From Muribaculaceae bacterium (GTDB lineage: Bacteria; Bacteroidota; Bacteroidia; Bacteroidales; Muribaculaceae), in NCBI GenBank assembly GCA_017557425.1, contig JAFYYU010000006.1, positions 1 to 64,000 on the forward strand: 64,000 nt of DNA, given 5' to 3'. How positions within the stretch are numbered: position 1 is the stretch's first letter; every line of letters begins with the position of its first letter. Positions 52,513 through 62,200 of the stretch are shown here, piece after piece. Both the position numbers and the translations under genes were made by a program. The notes under the pieces were generated by a model. It was not told the origin of the DNA and ran no database searches. It worked only from the letters and a program-made list of their open reading frames with translations.

Positions 52513-55500
52513 TTAGAAGTTCAGGCTCAAACCAAGGATAAACGAGATGGGACGGGGGAAGATGTCACCGCCGATACCACCGAAGACCTCAGGATCGATA
52601 CCATCATACTTGGTAATGCAGAACACATTGCTGACGGTACCATAGATACGGCCACCGACACCATTGTAGCTGCCATGCTTGAGCAGGTTGTTGAAGCTGT
52701 AACCCAACGTGATGTTGTCACACTTGAGGAACGAAGCGTTCTGTACCCAGTAGTCGCTGAAGATAGACTTGTTGTCATAGGTCTGCCAACCAAGCTCTAC
52801 CAAAGCCTTGGGACGGTTGTTCAGATAGAAACCGGAAACCTCCTCGAATACGGCTGCGGGGCTCACATTGTGATAGCCCTGCATCACATTGTTGAACATG
52901 TAGTTGCCGATGCTGGCACGCAGGCTGAAGCCGAAGTCCCAGTTCTTCCAGTCGAGGCGTGAGGCCAGACCCATGGTCACGGGAGCCCACGGCGACTTGT
53001 ACAGGTACTTGTCGGCATCACTGATCACACCATCACCGTTGCGGTCAACGACCTGATTCTCGATGGGCTTGCCATTCTGGTCATAGACCTGCTGGTAAAC
53101 ATAGAAACTGTTGGAGGGATAACCTGCTACGTGAGCCTGTGCGGAACCGTTGATACCGATACCGCCAGTAGTTACGAAGTAATCAGGATCGTCGCTGATG
53201 AGCTCGATAATCTTGTTGCTGTTGTAAGTCAAGTTATAGTCAATGGTCCACAACAGATCGGTTGTGGAGATGGCCTTCCAGTTGAAAGACATCTCAATAC
53301 CGGTGTTGCGCAACGAACCGATGTTCTTGTAGAACGCGTTGCGGAAGTTGGTCATGGCCGAGAAAGTAGCCCAGTTCAACAGGTCGGTGGTCTTGCGATA
53401 GTACCAGTCGATGCTACCGCTCAGGCGCTGGTTCATGACACCCCAGTCAAGACCGACGTTGGTCGTGGTAGTGGTCTCCCAAGTGAGTTCGGGGTTGTAA
53501 ACGTTGGGCCTAGCCTTGGAGCCATCGCCGGAAACGTCGTAGAACGCACCCATGCTACCGTTACTCATCACGTAGGTGGCAAAGTAGTTGTAGTCACCAA
53601 TGCCTTCCTGCTGACCAGTCTTACCCCAACCGAGGCGCAGCTTCAGGTCGCTGAAGGGGCCGTCCTTCAATGCAGCTTCCTCGTTGAGCTTCCAAGCGAA
53701 AGCTGCCGAGGGGAACAGTGCCCAGTGCTTCTTGAAGCGTGACGAACCGTCATAACGCATGGTGAAGGTCAACAGGTAACGACTGTCGTAACTGTAGTTC
53801 ATACGACCAAAGAACGATACCAGATAGTTCTCGGTGCGGTAACCCAGACCGTTGTTCTGGCGATAAACGCCCTCGGCGCGGATGGCACCAGCCTTAGATT
53901 GATCGATATTATAGCGGGCCGACGGAATCCACTGGCCAGGAGTTACGATGAGCGCACCGTTCTCGGCATCTGTTGCCGTGAAGACGAGTGCCGAGTTGGT
54001 GGGATAAGTGCCCCACGACTCGTTGTACTCTTTGCGCCAGTTGTGCTGCCACTCGTAACCTGCCATGATGTCGAAGTGATGCTTGTCGTTGAAGTCCTTG
54101 TAGTACTGTGCATAGGTACTCAACTGCAGGTTCTCCTTGCTCTGGGTGTACCAGCTGGTGTTGCCCCAGTAGTTGGAGGTGTTGGAAACGTTGGTGCTGA
54201 TGTTGTGGCCATTACCACCGGTGAAGTCACCACCCAGGGTCAGGTGGAGTCTCAAGTCCTCAAAGCCGTGGATCTTGTAGTCGATGTCGGCACTACCGAT
54301 GAACGAGTGGGTCTTACCACTGTTGTCATGGTTGTCGAGCATAGCCACGGGGTTATAAGGGGCGTTGGTGTTCTTGGTATAGGGCCATGCGGGATCGGCG
54401 TTGTTCACCTGCAGCCACTCGAAGTAGCCGCCCACACCCTTGTACATGTCACCACTGGCATAGATGGGCTGGGTCGGGTCCATGCGCACGGCATTGCCCA
54501 CAGCGCCGGTATCGGCCCAACGTGACTTGGTCCAAGCCATCTTACCGTTGAGGTTGAAGGTCAAGTGATCTTCAAACAGCGACGGGTTCAGGTTCAAAGC
54601 CACAGTGTAACGCTTGAAGTCTGAGGTATTGAGGATACCTTCCTGGTCGGTGTAACCGGCTGACACGCGGTAAGGCAGGTAGCTGCCCAGCGAACCGGCC
54701 ACGGTCAGGTTGTGGTCATGGCTCAAAGCCGTGCGATAGATCTCCTCCTGCCAGTCAGTGTTGGCATTACCCAGCAGCGAGAGGGCGTTCTCCTCACGGG
54801 TGTTGCCCTTGAAGATTTCCTTTACAAACGCACGATACTCGTCACCGTCCATCACATCGATGGTTTTTTTCTTCTTGCTCCAGGTAACACTACCGTTGTA
54901 AGAAACGCTGGGGCTCTGGCCGCGGCGTCCCTTCTTGGTGGTGATGATGATGACACCGTTAGAACCACGGCTACCGTAGATGGCGGTGGCCGAAGCGTCC
55001 TTCAACACGTTGAAGCTCTCGATGTCCTGGGGGTTAACCAGTGACAGGGGGTTGGACAGACCGCTCACACCGTTGTTATCCATGGCGATACCATCGATAA
55101 CGATCAGGGGGTTGTTGCTGGCGTTCAGTGACGAACCACCACGGATGCGGATGGTTGCACCGCCACCAGGCTCACCACTGTTGCTGGTAACGCTCACACC
55201 GGCGATTTTACCGCCGAGCATGTCTTGAGCACTGACGACAACACCCTTGTTCTTGGCATCGGGCTTGAGTGCCGCTACCGAACCGGTCAAGTCGTTTTTC
55301 TTCACTACGCCATAACCGATGACCACCAGATTTTGGAGCATCTGGGTGCTCTCGGCAAGGGTGATTACCAAATCACTGGCTGCGGTGACCTCATGGTCCT
55401 CGTAGCCAATCGATGTAATCAGGAGCTTGGCGCCCTGGGGCACACCGTCGAGGGTAAAGAGACCGTCAAAGTCGGTCACCGTACCCTGCTGTGAGCCAAC

Positions 55501-55650
55501 GACACGTACACTCGCGCCGATGACAGGCTCGCCGGTAGCATCCTTCACAATACCATTCACAGTAATCTGTGCATAGGCTCCCAGTGACAGGAACAGTCCC
55601 ATCACGAGGGTAAGAATCCTAAATGGAATTCTGATGTTTACCTGCTTCAT
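52513..55650 (-). CDS. susC: SusC-like TonB-dependent receptor
   Basis: 1045 residues. Signal peptide, carboxypeptidase-D-like domain (ITVNGIVKDATGEPVIGASV, about 28-105), plug domain (VVIGYGVVKKNDLTGSVAAL...IRGGSSLNASNNPLIVIDGIAM) and 22-strand barrel ending in aromatic Phe (LGLSLNF). It imports maltooligosaccharides across the outer membrane with SusD. First gene of the susCDEF operon; a -7 element is at 55778-55785. Confidence 0.96.
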   Translation of the reverse strand: MKQVNIRIPFRILTLVMGLFLSLGAYAQITVNGIVKDATGEPVIGASVRVVGSQQGTVTDFDGLFTLDGVPQGAKLLITSIGYEDHEVTAASDLVITLAESTQMLQNLVVIGYGVVKKNDLTGSVAALKPDAKNKGVVVSAQDMLGGKIAGVSVTSNSGEPGGGATIRIRGGSSLNASNNPLIVIDGIAMDNNGVSGLSNPLSLVNPQDIESFNVLKDASATAIYGSRGSNGVIIITTKKGRRGQSPSVSYNGSVTWSKKKKTIDVMDGDEYRAFVKEIFKGNTREENALSLLGNANTDWQEEIYRTALSHDHNLTVAGSLGSYLPYRVSAGYTDQEGILNTSDFKRYTVALNLNPSLFEDHLTFNLNGKMAWTKSRWADTGAVGNAVRMDPTQPIYASGDMYKGVGGYFEWLQVNNADPAWPYTKNTNAPYNPVAMLDNHDNSGKTHSFIGSADIDYKIHGFEDLRLHLTLGGDFTGGNGHNISTNVSNTSNYWGNTSWYTQSKENLQLSTYAQYYKDFNDKHHFDIMAGYEWQHNWRKEYNESWGTYPTNSALVFTATDAENGALIVTPGQWIPSARYNIDQSKAGAIRAEGVYRQNNGLGYRTENYLVSFFGRMNYSYDSRYLLTFTMRYDGSSRFKKHWALFPSAAFAWKLNEEAALKDGPFSDLKLRLGWGKTGQQEGIGDYNYFATYVMSNGSMGAFYDVSGDGSKARPNVYNPELTWETTTTTNVGLDWGVMNQRLSGSIDWYYRKTTDLLNWATFSAMTNFRNAFYKNIGSLRNTGIEMSFNWKAISTTDLLWTIDYNLTYNSNKIIELISDDPDYFVTTGGIGINGSAQAHVAGYPSNSFYVYQQVYDQNGKPIENQVVDRNGDGVISDADKYLYKSPWAPVTMGLASRLDWKNWDFGFSLRASIGNYMFNNVMQGYHNVSPAAVFEEVSGFYLNNRPKALVELGWQTYDNKSIFSDYWVQNASFLKCDNITLGYSFNNLLKHGSYNGVGGRIYGTVSNVFCITKYDGIDPEVFGGIGGDIFPRPISFILGLSLNF

Positions 55651-55777
55651 TTTAAAAAATTTAAAGTTAATATTATATTGTTAATCAATTAATTAGGTTT
55701 CAACAAATAACGAATACCGGTTTTTCGACAGTCGTCAGTTGGTCTTAAATGGCCGCATTAAGGCAATTAAAACAATG

Positions 55778-55785
55778 CAAAAATA
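55778..55785 (-). promoter_or_regulatory. Possible -7 element of susC
   Basis: TATTTTTG on the minus strand, about 128 bases before the susC start. No good -33 TTG, as often seen where an activator is needed. The region 55651-55777 is the AT-rich leader. Confidence 0.45.
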
Positions 55786-55840
55786 TAGGTTTTGCCTAAA
55801 CATTTCTTTTTTTATAATGTTAAAAATTCCATTAAATACA

Positions 55841-55854
55841 TGCAATCGTTTGCG
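55841..55854. promoter_or_regulatory. Possible LacI-family operator at the susC/lacI divergent region
   Basis: TGCAATCGTTTGCG resembles the site at 32241-32254 and the general LacI/GalR form. It overlaps the -33 box of the regulator gene (TTTG 55849-55852), which suggests autoregulation, and lies about 56 bases upstream of the susC -7 element. Confidence 0.5.
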
Positions 55855-55880
55855 CAATCCGGTTAATTGTTGTATCTTCG
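55849..55880 (+). promoter_or_regulatory. Promoter of the LacI-family regulator
   Basis: TTTG (55849-55852), 20 bases, TATCTTCG (55873-55880), one mismatch. Start of transcription is predicted near 55887, next to an in-frame ATG at 55888. Confidence 0.6.
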
Positions 55881-55944
55881 CCGCAGTATGCACGAGTTGC
55901 ATCGTTTTTACCATCAATTTGATTCAAGCAAACTCAGACCACCA

Positions 55945-56976
55945 ATGGATGATTCCAGACACATGACAATGAAGGATATTGCCCGTGAATTGGGCGTATC
56001 GGTTGCCACTGTATCCAGGGCTTTAAGTGACAGTCCCAGCATTTCGCGTGAGCGCCGCCAGGCTATCCAGCAATATGCGCGTGAGCACAACTATTTCCCC
56101 AACGTCATCGCCGAGCAGTTGCGTCACAGCCGCCGTAATCCGTCCCGTGCCATTGGCGTGATTGTGCCTGAGCTGGTGCACTATTATTTCTCGTCAATTC
56201 TCGACGGCATCGAGAGCGAAACATCGGCTCGCGGCTACCAGATCCTGGTCGCCAAGAGTAACGAGAGCTATGAGCGGGAAGTGCAGATCTGCGAAGCCAT
56301 GCTGCGCAACAAGGTGTGCGGCATCATCGTTTCCCAAGCCAAAGACACCGAGCGATATGACCACTTTGAGCATCTGGAAGCGGCGGGCGTGCCGTTGGTC
56401 TTCTATGACCGCATTTGTCCTGCCCTGAACGCCAGTCGCGTGGTGGTGGACGACTATATGGGCACCATGAACGCCGTGTCACACCTTATCGAGACGGGCT
56501 GCAGGCGCATCGCCTTCTTTGGCGCCCCCATGAACATGATAATCGCCAAAAACAGATTCAACGGCTACCGCGACGCCCTGTATAAGCATGGGCTGGAGTT
56601 GGACGAAACATTGGTACGCATCTGCGACAACCGCGCTGATGCTGAGCGCATTACGCCCGCAATGATGAACATGAAGGATCGTCCCGACGCCTTCTTTGCC
56701 GTCAACGACGAGACAGCTATCGGCATCCTCACGGTAGTCAAGAGAATGGGATTTGACGTCCCCGAAGAGGTAAGCATCTGCGGCTTCACCAACGGCTTCC
56801 GCGCCACCGTGTGCGACCCGATGCTCACAACGGTTGAACAACGCGGCTCCCAAGTGGGCAAAGAGGCCGCCGACATCCTCATCGGCCTCGTCGAGGGCAC
56901 CCTGAACCGCAACCACGCCGAGAAACGCATCGTCAAGACCCGCCTCGTCGTCCGCGGCACCACCCGCCACCCCTAA
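55945..56976 (+). CDS. LacI-family transcriptional regulator
   Basis: 343 residues if started at ATG 55945; in-frame ATGs at 55888 and 55963 are alternatives, and 55888 would give a leaderless mRNA. The N-terminal helix-turn-helix is canonical (MTMKDIARELGVSVATVSRAL), followed by hinge helix and a periplasmic-binding-protein-like sensor (RAIGVIVPELVHYYFSSILDGIE...VDDYMGTMNAVSHLIETGCRRIAFFG...FFAVNDETAIGIL). Divergent from susC with a plausible operator between them. Likely controls starch genes in place of the SusR seen in B. thetaiotaomicron; the effector is unknown. Confidence 0.92.
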   Translation: MDDSRHMTMKDIARELGVSVATVSRALSDSPSISRERRQAIQQYAREHNYFPNVIAEQLRHSRRNPSRAIGVIVPELVHYYFSSILDGIESETSARGYQILVAKSNESYEREVQICEAMLRNKVCGIIVSQAKDTERYDHFEHLEAAGVPLVFYDRICPALNASRVVVDDYMGTMNAVSHLIETGCRRIAFFGAPMNMIIAKNRFNGYRDALYKHGLELDETLVRICDNRADAERITPAMMNMKDRPDAFFAVNDETAIGILTVVKRMGFDVPEEVSICGFTNGFRATVCDPMLTTVEQRGSQVGKEAADILIGLVEGTLNRNHAEKRIVKTRLVVRGTTRHP

Positions 56977-56991
56977 CCCCCTCTTTTTATA

Positions 56992-57018
56992 AAACAACTC
57001 AAACAACTTAAACAACTG
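56992..57018 (+). repeat. Three 9-base units before the GxxExxY gene, element B left arm
   Basis: AAACAACTC, AAACAACTT, AAACAACTG in perfect tandem, ending 5 bases before the ATG at 57024. Inverted counterpart at 57479-57505. Confidence 0.88.
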
Positions 57019-57023
57019 TCTAC

Positions 57024-57476
57024 ATGATAAATATCGCACAATTAAAAGCAAGCATGTACGATGTCATTGGCGCAATTCATGAGGTTCATTGCGAATTAGG
57101 AGCGGGGTTGAATGAAGTATGCTATCAAGAAGGATTGCAAATACAACTTGAGGAGCAAGGTATACCGTTTACACGAGAGCAGTCATTTCATCCTTTCTAC
57201 CATGAAAAGGAGATGGAATCAGTATTCCGCATTGATTTTCTGTGCAAAGAACAAATCATTGTAGAATGTAAGTCTGTGAGCGAATTAATACCCGCGCATC
57301 GTGCACAACTGTTCAATTATATGCGACTATTGAATAAACCTTGTGGAATTCTTGTTAATTTTGCCCCAAGAAACTACGACATCGAACGCTATTTTTATGA
57401 CAACGAAACTAAAAATATCATCACAATTGATGGAGACATTTTTTATAATTTCAAACGATCAATCCCTAGTCGTTAA
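57024..57476 (+). CDS. GxxExxY family protein (PDDEXK nuclease-like)
   Basis: 150 residues. The name motif is GLNEVCY in the segment ELGAGLNEVCYQEGLQIQLE. Then FRIDFLCKEQIIVECKSV, which resembles the D-ExK core of PDDEXK nucleases, and AQLFNYMRLLNKPCGILVNF. The family is found sporadically across bacteria; its role is unknown. The base composition is clearly more AT-rich than both neighbours, and the gene is bracketed by inverted 9-base arrays, so it looks like an inserted module. Confidence 0.9.
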   Translation: MINIAQLKASMYDVIGAIHEVHCELGAGLNEVCYQEGLQIQLEEQGIPFTREQSFHPFYHEKEMESVFRIDFLCKEQIIVECKSVSELIPAHRAQLFNYMRLLNKPCGILVNFAPRNYDIERYFYDNETKNIITIDGDIFYNFKRSIPSR

Positions 57477-57478
57477 AT

Positions 57479-57505
57479 AGTTGTTTGAGTTGTTTAAGTT
57501 GTCTT
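57479..57505 (-). repeat. Inverted 9-base units after the GxxExxY gene, element B right arm
   Basis: AGTTGTTTG, AGTTGTTTA, AGTTGTCTT, the reverse complement of the left-arm units. It begins 2 bases past the stop codon. Confidence 0.88.
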
Positions 57506-57549
57506 TAAATAACACAATCTGCGAATGAAATACAAGTTGTTTTAACAAA

Positions 57550-59016
57550 ATGAAGAATATGAAGAGATTTTTAGTTGTAGTGTTGGCTGCGATTGCGTTG
57601 TGTGCTGCTGGCCAGGTGGAGAGGCCCAAATTGGTTGTGGGTATTGTTGTTGATCAGATGAGGTGGGACTATCTCTATACCTATGATTGGGAAGATGGAG
57701 GTGGCTTCCAGACGTTGCTTAACGACGGCTACCGGTGCAACAACACCATCATTGACTATGTGCCCACGGTGACCGCTGCGGGTCATGCCAGCATTTTTTC
57801 AGGCACAACGCCTGCATTCCACGGCATCGCCGGCAACAGTTATTCCATTAACGGCAAGACCGTGTCAAGTGTCCAGGATGACACCGAGAAAGCCGTCGGC
57901 GGCAACGAACAATCTCGCGGCAAGTCACCGCGCAACTTGATTGCCACCAATATTGCCGACCAGCTTTACCTGGCGACCGACTACAAGAGCCGCACTGTGG
58001 GCATCGCCCTCAAGGACCGCGCCGCCATCCTCCCGTCGGGCCATACCCCGACGGGCGCCTATTGGTTTGACAGCAACAGCAAGTCCTTCATTACCAGCAC
58101 CTACTATTGCGACAAACTGCCCAAGTGGGTAGCTGACTTCAACAAACGGAACCGCAAAGATCTCGAAAGCGACATCTATAACCTGCCAGTGGGGACAACA
58201 CTGACATTTGCCCTCGCCGAGCAAGCGCTCATCAACGAACGCCTGGGACAGGGTGAAGCGACCGACATGCTCACCATCAGTGTTTCCAACACCGACATGT
58301 GTGCCCACAACACTGGCAGCCACTCACCCAAGCTGGACTCCATCTACTGGCAGCTGGATAAGGAGTTGGCCCATTTCATCAATGTTCTGGACCAACGCAT
58401 CGGCCTAGGCAACTATCTGCTATTCCTTACTGCCGACCACGGCGGCACACATGGCTGCCCCCGCATGGAAGAACATCACCTGCCTAACGGAGCTTGGGAA
58501 AACGGCAAGGCACGTGAGGCTGCCAACGAAGTGCTGAAGGCACGTTTCGGCGTGGACCGACTTATCATGAAGGATCACGGCTTCACCTTCTACCTGAACC
58601 ATCACGCCATTGACAGCGCAGGCCTTGACACGCATGAAGTTGCCCAGGCAGCCTGCCGCGAATTAGCCAAAGCCGATGAAGTGGAATGGGCCGTCGAAGT
58701 GGCCGACCTCGACAACAGCCCCATGCCCTCTATTGTCAAGGAACGCATCAAGCTGGGTTACTACCCCGGCCGCAGCGGTGACATCTACGTCATCCACCGC
58801 ACCGGCGTGCAACTGGGCAAAACCGAATATGCCGGTTCCAACCACGGCACATGGAGCCAGAGCGACTCCCACATCCCCCTCATCTTTATGGGATGGCACA
58901 TCACCCCCGGTGAGACGTCGCGCCTGACCCACATGACCGACATCGCCGCCACCGTGTGCGCCATGCTCCACATCCAGGCGCCCAACGGCTGCATTGGCAC
59001 TCCAATATTCGAATAA
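57550..59016 (+). CDS. PafA-like alkaline phosphatase family protein
   Basis: 488 residues with signal peptide (LVVVLAAIALCAAGQ); an ATG at 57559 is an alternative start. Alkaline phosphatase superfamily metal sites: Asp35 in GIVVDQMRWDY, nucleophile Thr in VPTVTAAGHASIFSGT (about 73-75), and TADHGG and NHGTWSQSD later. Lys155-Asp-Arg157 (IALKDRAAIL) corresponds to the Lys/Arg pair that marks Bacteroidetes PafA phosphomonoesterases. It likely releases phosphate from organic phosphates in the periplasm. Confidence 0.9.
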   Translation: MKNMKRFLVVVLAAIALCAAGQVERPKLVVGIVVDQMRWDYLYTYDWEDGGGFQTLLNDGYRCNNTIIDYVPTVTAAGHASIFSGTTPAFHGIAGNSYSINGKTVSSVQDDTEKAVGGNEQSRGKSPRNLIATNIADQLYLATDYKSRTVGIALKDRAAILPSGHTPTGAYWFDSNSKSFITSTYYCDKLPKWVADFNKRNRKDLESDIYNLPVGTTLTFALAEQALINERLGQGEATDMLTISVSNTDMCAHNTGSHSPKLDSIYWQLDKELAHFINVLDQRIGLGNYLLFLTADHGGTHGCPRMEEHHLPNGAWENGKAREAANEVLKARFGVDRLIMKDHGFTFYLNHHAIDSAGLDTHEVAQAACRELAKADEVEWAVEVADLDNSPMPSIVKERIKLGYYPGRSGDIYVIHRTGVQLGKTEYAGSNHGTWSQSDSHIPLIFMGWHITPGETSRLTHMTDIAATVCAMLHIQAPNGCIGTPIFE

Positions 59017-59083
59017 GCTCGTTCGAAAAGCAGAATCTCACAATTTTATGACAGAAAATTATACTTTTTTAAACTTTTTATTG

Positions 59084-59091
59084 TAATTTTG
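59084..59091 (+). promoter_or_regulatory. Possible -7 element of the second susC-like gene
   Basis: TAATTTTG, in a very AT-rich stretch, about 124 bases before the ATG at 59215; no clear -33 TTG. Confidence 0.4.
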
Positions 59092-59214
59092 CATCTTATA
59101 TCATTTTATCATGTATTTCGAGCATAAAAAGCCCGAATAGAACACAACACATCTAGTATCAGAATGATTGAAACAACTTTTATTTGTAATATTAACTATA
59201 AACTTAGACAACGT

Positions 59215-62200
59215 ATGAAAAGATTCTATTCACTGCTAGCGAGCCTGCTGCTTGTAAGCATGGCAGCGCTTGCACAGGTCACTGTCCACGGCACTGTAGT
59301 GCAGGCTAGTGACAATGAACCTGTCATCGGTGCGACAGTCACCGTTGTTGGCACCAAGACGGTAACCGCCACCGACCTAGATGGCCGCTTTACCGTGACC
59401 GTGCCCAATGCTAACAGCCAATTGCAGATTACCTACATCGGCATGGCACCCACAACCGTCAAGGCCGAGAACGGCATGGTCGTGGAGCTGTACAGCAACT
59501 CCCAAGACCTTGACGAAGTGGTGGTTGTTGCTTATGGTACCGCCAAGAAGAGCGAGCTCACCGGTGCTGTGTCACAGGTTACCTCACAGCAGATCGAGGC
59601 ACGCCCCGTGACCAGTGTCACCTCGGCACTGGAGGGCACCACGACCGGTCTGGTGGTCAACTCGACCTACGGCCAGCCCGGTACCGACGCTTCGATCCGC
59701 ATTCGCGGTTTCGCCTCGATCAACGGCAGCAACGAGCCGCTGTACGTCATTGACGGTGTGCCCTTCGGCGGCAACATCAGTGACTTGAACAGCGCCGACA
59801 TCGAGAGCATCACCGTGCTGAAGGATGCTACCTCGGCAGCCCTGTACGGTAACCGCGCCGGTAACGGTGTGATCCTGATCAACACCAAGAAAGGCCGTAA
59901 CGACAAGGCCCGTATCAACGCATCAGTCATGATGGGTACCTACAACCGCGGTATTCCCGAGTATGACCGCATGGATGCCCGTCAGTGGATGAACGCCATG
60001 ATGCAGAGCTATACCCGCGAGCACTATGCTGCAGGTAACAGCGGTACCAATGCCGACGGCTCGCCCAAGACCATGTCATGGAGCGAAGCCATGGCCAAAG
60101 CCAATAGTGAAATCATCGGTTCCTATCTGCATTACAACATCTTTAACCAGCCTGATGACAACCTGTTCAGTGGTTTCTCGCTGAGGGATGACGCCCAAAT
60201 CAAGAGCGGCATCGCCGATGACCTCGACTGGTTCAAAGCCGCTATCCGCAGCGGTTTCCGTCAGGAATACAACCTGAGCGGTGACGGTGGCAGCAAGACC
60301 TCGAACTATTACCTCGGCGTCGGCTACATCAAGGAGAACGGTTATACCAAGGAGTCGGGCTTTGAGCGCCTCAACGGCCGTGCCCGCATCAACCTGGAGC
60401 CCGTGAAGTGGTTCAAGACCGGCTTGACCATTGCAGGATCTCACCAGCTGATCAACTACCACAGCGACAGTGAGGGCAGCTACAAGAACGCCTTCGGTTA
60501 CTGCCGCAACATCGCGCCCATCTATCCCGTTTACCTCCACGACATGGAGAGTCCTAACGGCGAATTCTTGCTGGACGAGCAGGGCAACAAGATCTATGAC
60601 AGCGGCGAAACCTACGGCCGCACCCAGTACTCGGGCCGCCACTACCTGTGGGAGACCGAGCTGGATATGGACAGGACCTACCGCAATACCTTGGACGGAC
60701 AGGGTTACGTCACCTTTGTGCTTCCCTACGGATTCGACCTCACGCTTAATGGCGACTTGAACGTGCGCAACACCGAGAACCGCACCTACAACAATGCCAT
60801 CATCGGTGACGGTATGGGTAACAATGCCCGCACCAAGCGCAGCATCTATCGCTACAAGAACTTCACCTTGCAGCAACTGTTGAACTGGAACCAGACCTAT
60901 GCCGACCGCCACGCCTTTGAGGTGCTGCTCGGTCATGAGTGCTACTACTACAAGTACAACTACCTGTATGGTTACAAGGCCAACGAGACGCTGGCAGGCC
61001 ACGTTGACATGATCAACTTCGCCGACATCCAGAACCTCTACGACTACGAGAACAACGACCGCAGGGAGAGCTACCTGGGCCGCGTTCGCTACGTCCTGGA
61101 CAACAAGTATTCATTCGAGGGAACCTTCCGTCGTGACGGTAGCTCACGCTTCCATCCCGACCACCGCTGGGGTAACTTCTACAGCGTGGGTGCCAGCTGG
61201 ATCCTGAGCCGTGAGGACTTCATCCGTCAGTATGAATGGATCAACAACCTGAAGTTCCGCGCTGCTTACGGTGAGGCCGCTAACGACCGCGCTGCCGACT
61301 ACTACAGCTACATGGCACTGTATGACATCACCGTCAACGGTGGCATGGGTGCTCTGGTAAAGAGCCAGCTGACCAACGAGCTGCTGAGCTGGGAGTCCGT
61401 CAGGAACGCCAGCATCGGTCTCGAAGGCCGTCTGTTCAACCGCTTGAACTTCAGCATCGAGTACTTTGCCAAAGGTTCCCATGACCTGATCTTCAGCCTC
61501 AACCAGCCGCTGTCAGCAGGTGCCACAAGCACCAGCAGCGCTGTATCTGAGGTACAGGTTAACATCGGCAACATGATGAACCAGGGTATTGAGTTCTCGG
61601 CCGACGCCGACCTCATCAAGACCACCGACTTCCGCTTCAACCTGGGTCTGAACCTGACCTACTTGAAGAACAAGATCACCAAGATGCCGGAAATCTACAA
61701 TGTAGGCGGCGAGAAGGATGAGTACAACGCAGGTTTGCAGAGCGGTCAGTACAACTACCGCAAGGGCCATTCGATGTACTCGTTCTACACCTATACTTAT
61801 AAGGGCATCGATGACATGACCGGTAAAGCACTTTATACCTTCAACGACCACGATTACTACGTTCCCGGCATGTTGTTCCAGGGTAAGGACGTAGACAACA
61901 TGAGCGTTGAAGCTTATAAAGAGTTGGTAGGTGACCGCGAAGCCATCCCCGAGGGCGAGTATGTCATCATCGACGGTGTACCCTATGTTTACAAGGCCAC
62001 GACCTATGGTAAGCGCGAGTGGCACGGCAGTGCAGTTCCCAAACTCTATGGTAGCTTCAATCCCACCATCGATTACAAGAACTTCACCTTGGCCGCCATC
62101 TTCAACTTCCAGCTCGGTGGCAAGTGTATCGACTGGACCTACCAGAGCTTGACCTCGATGGGCGGTACTCCCAGCGCCATCCATGCCGACATGACCAACG

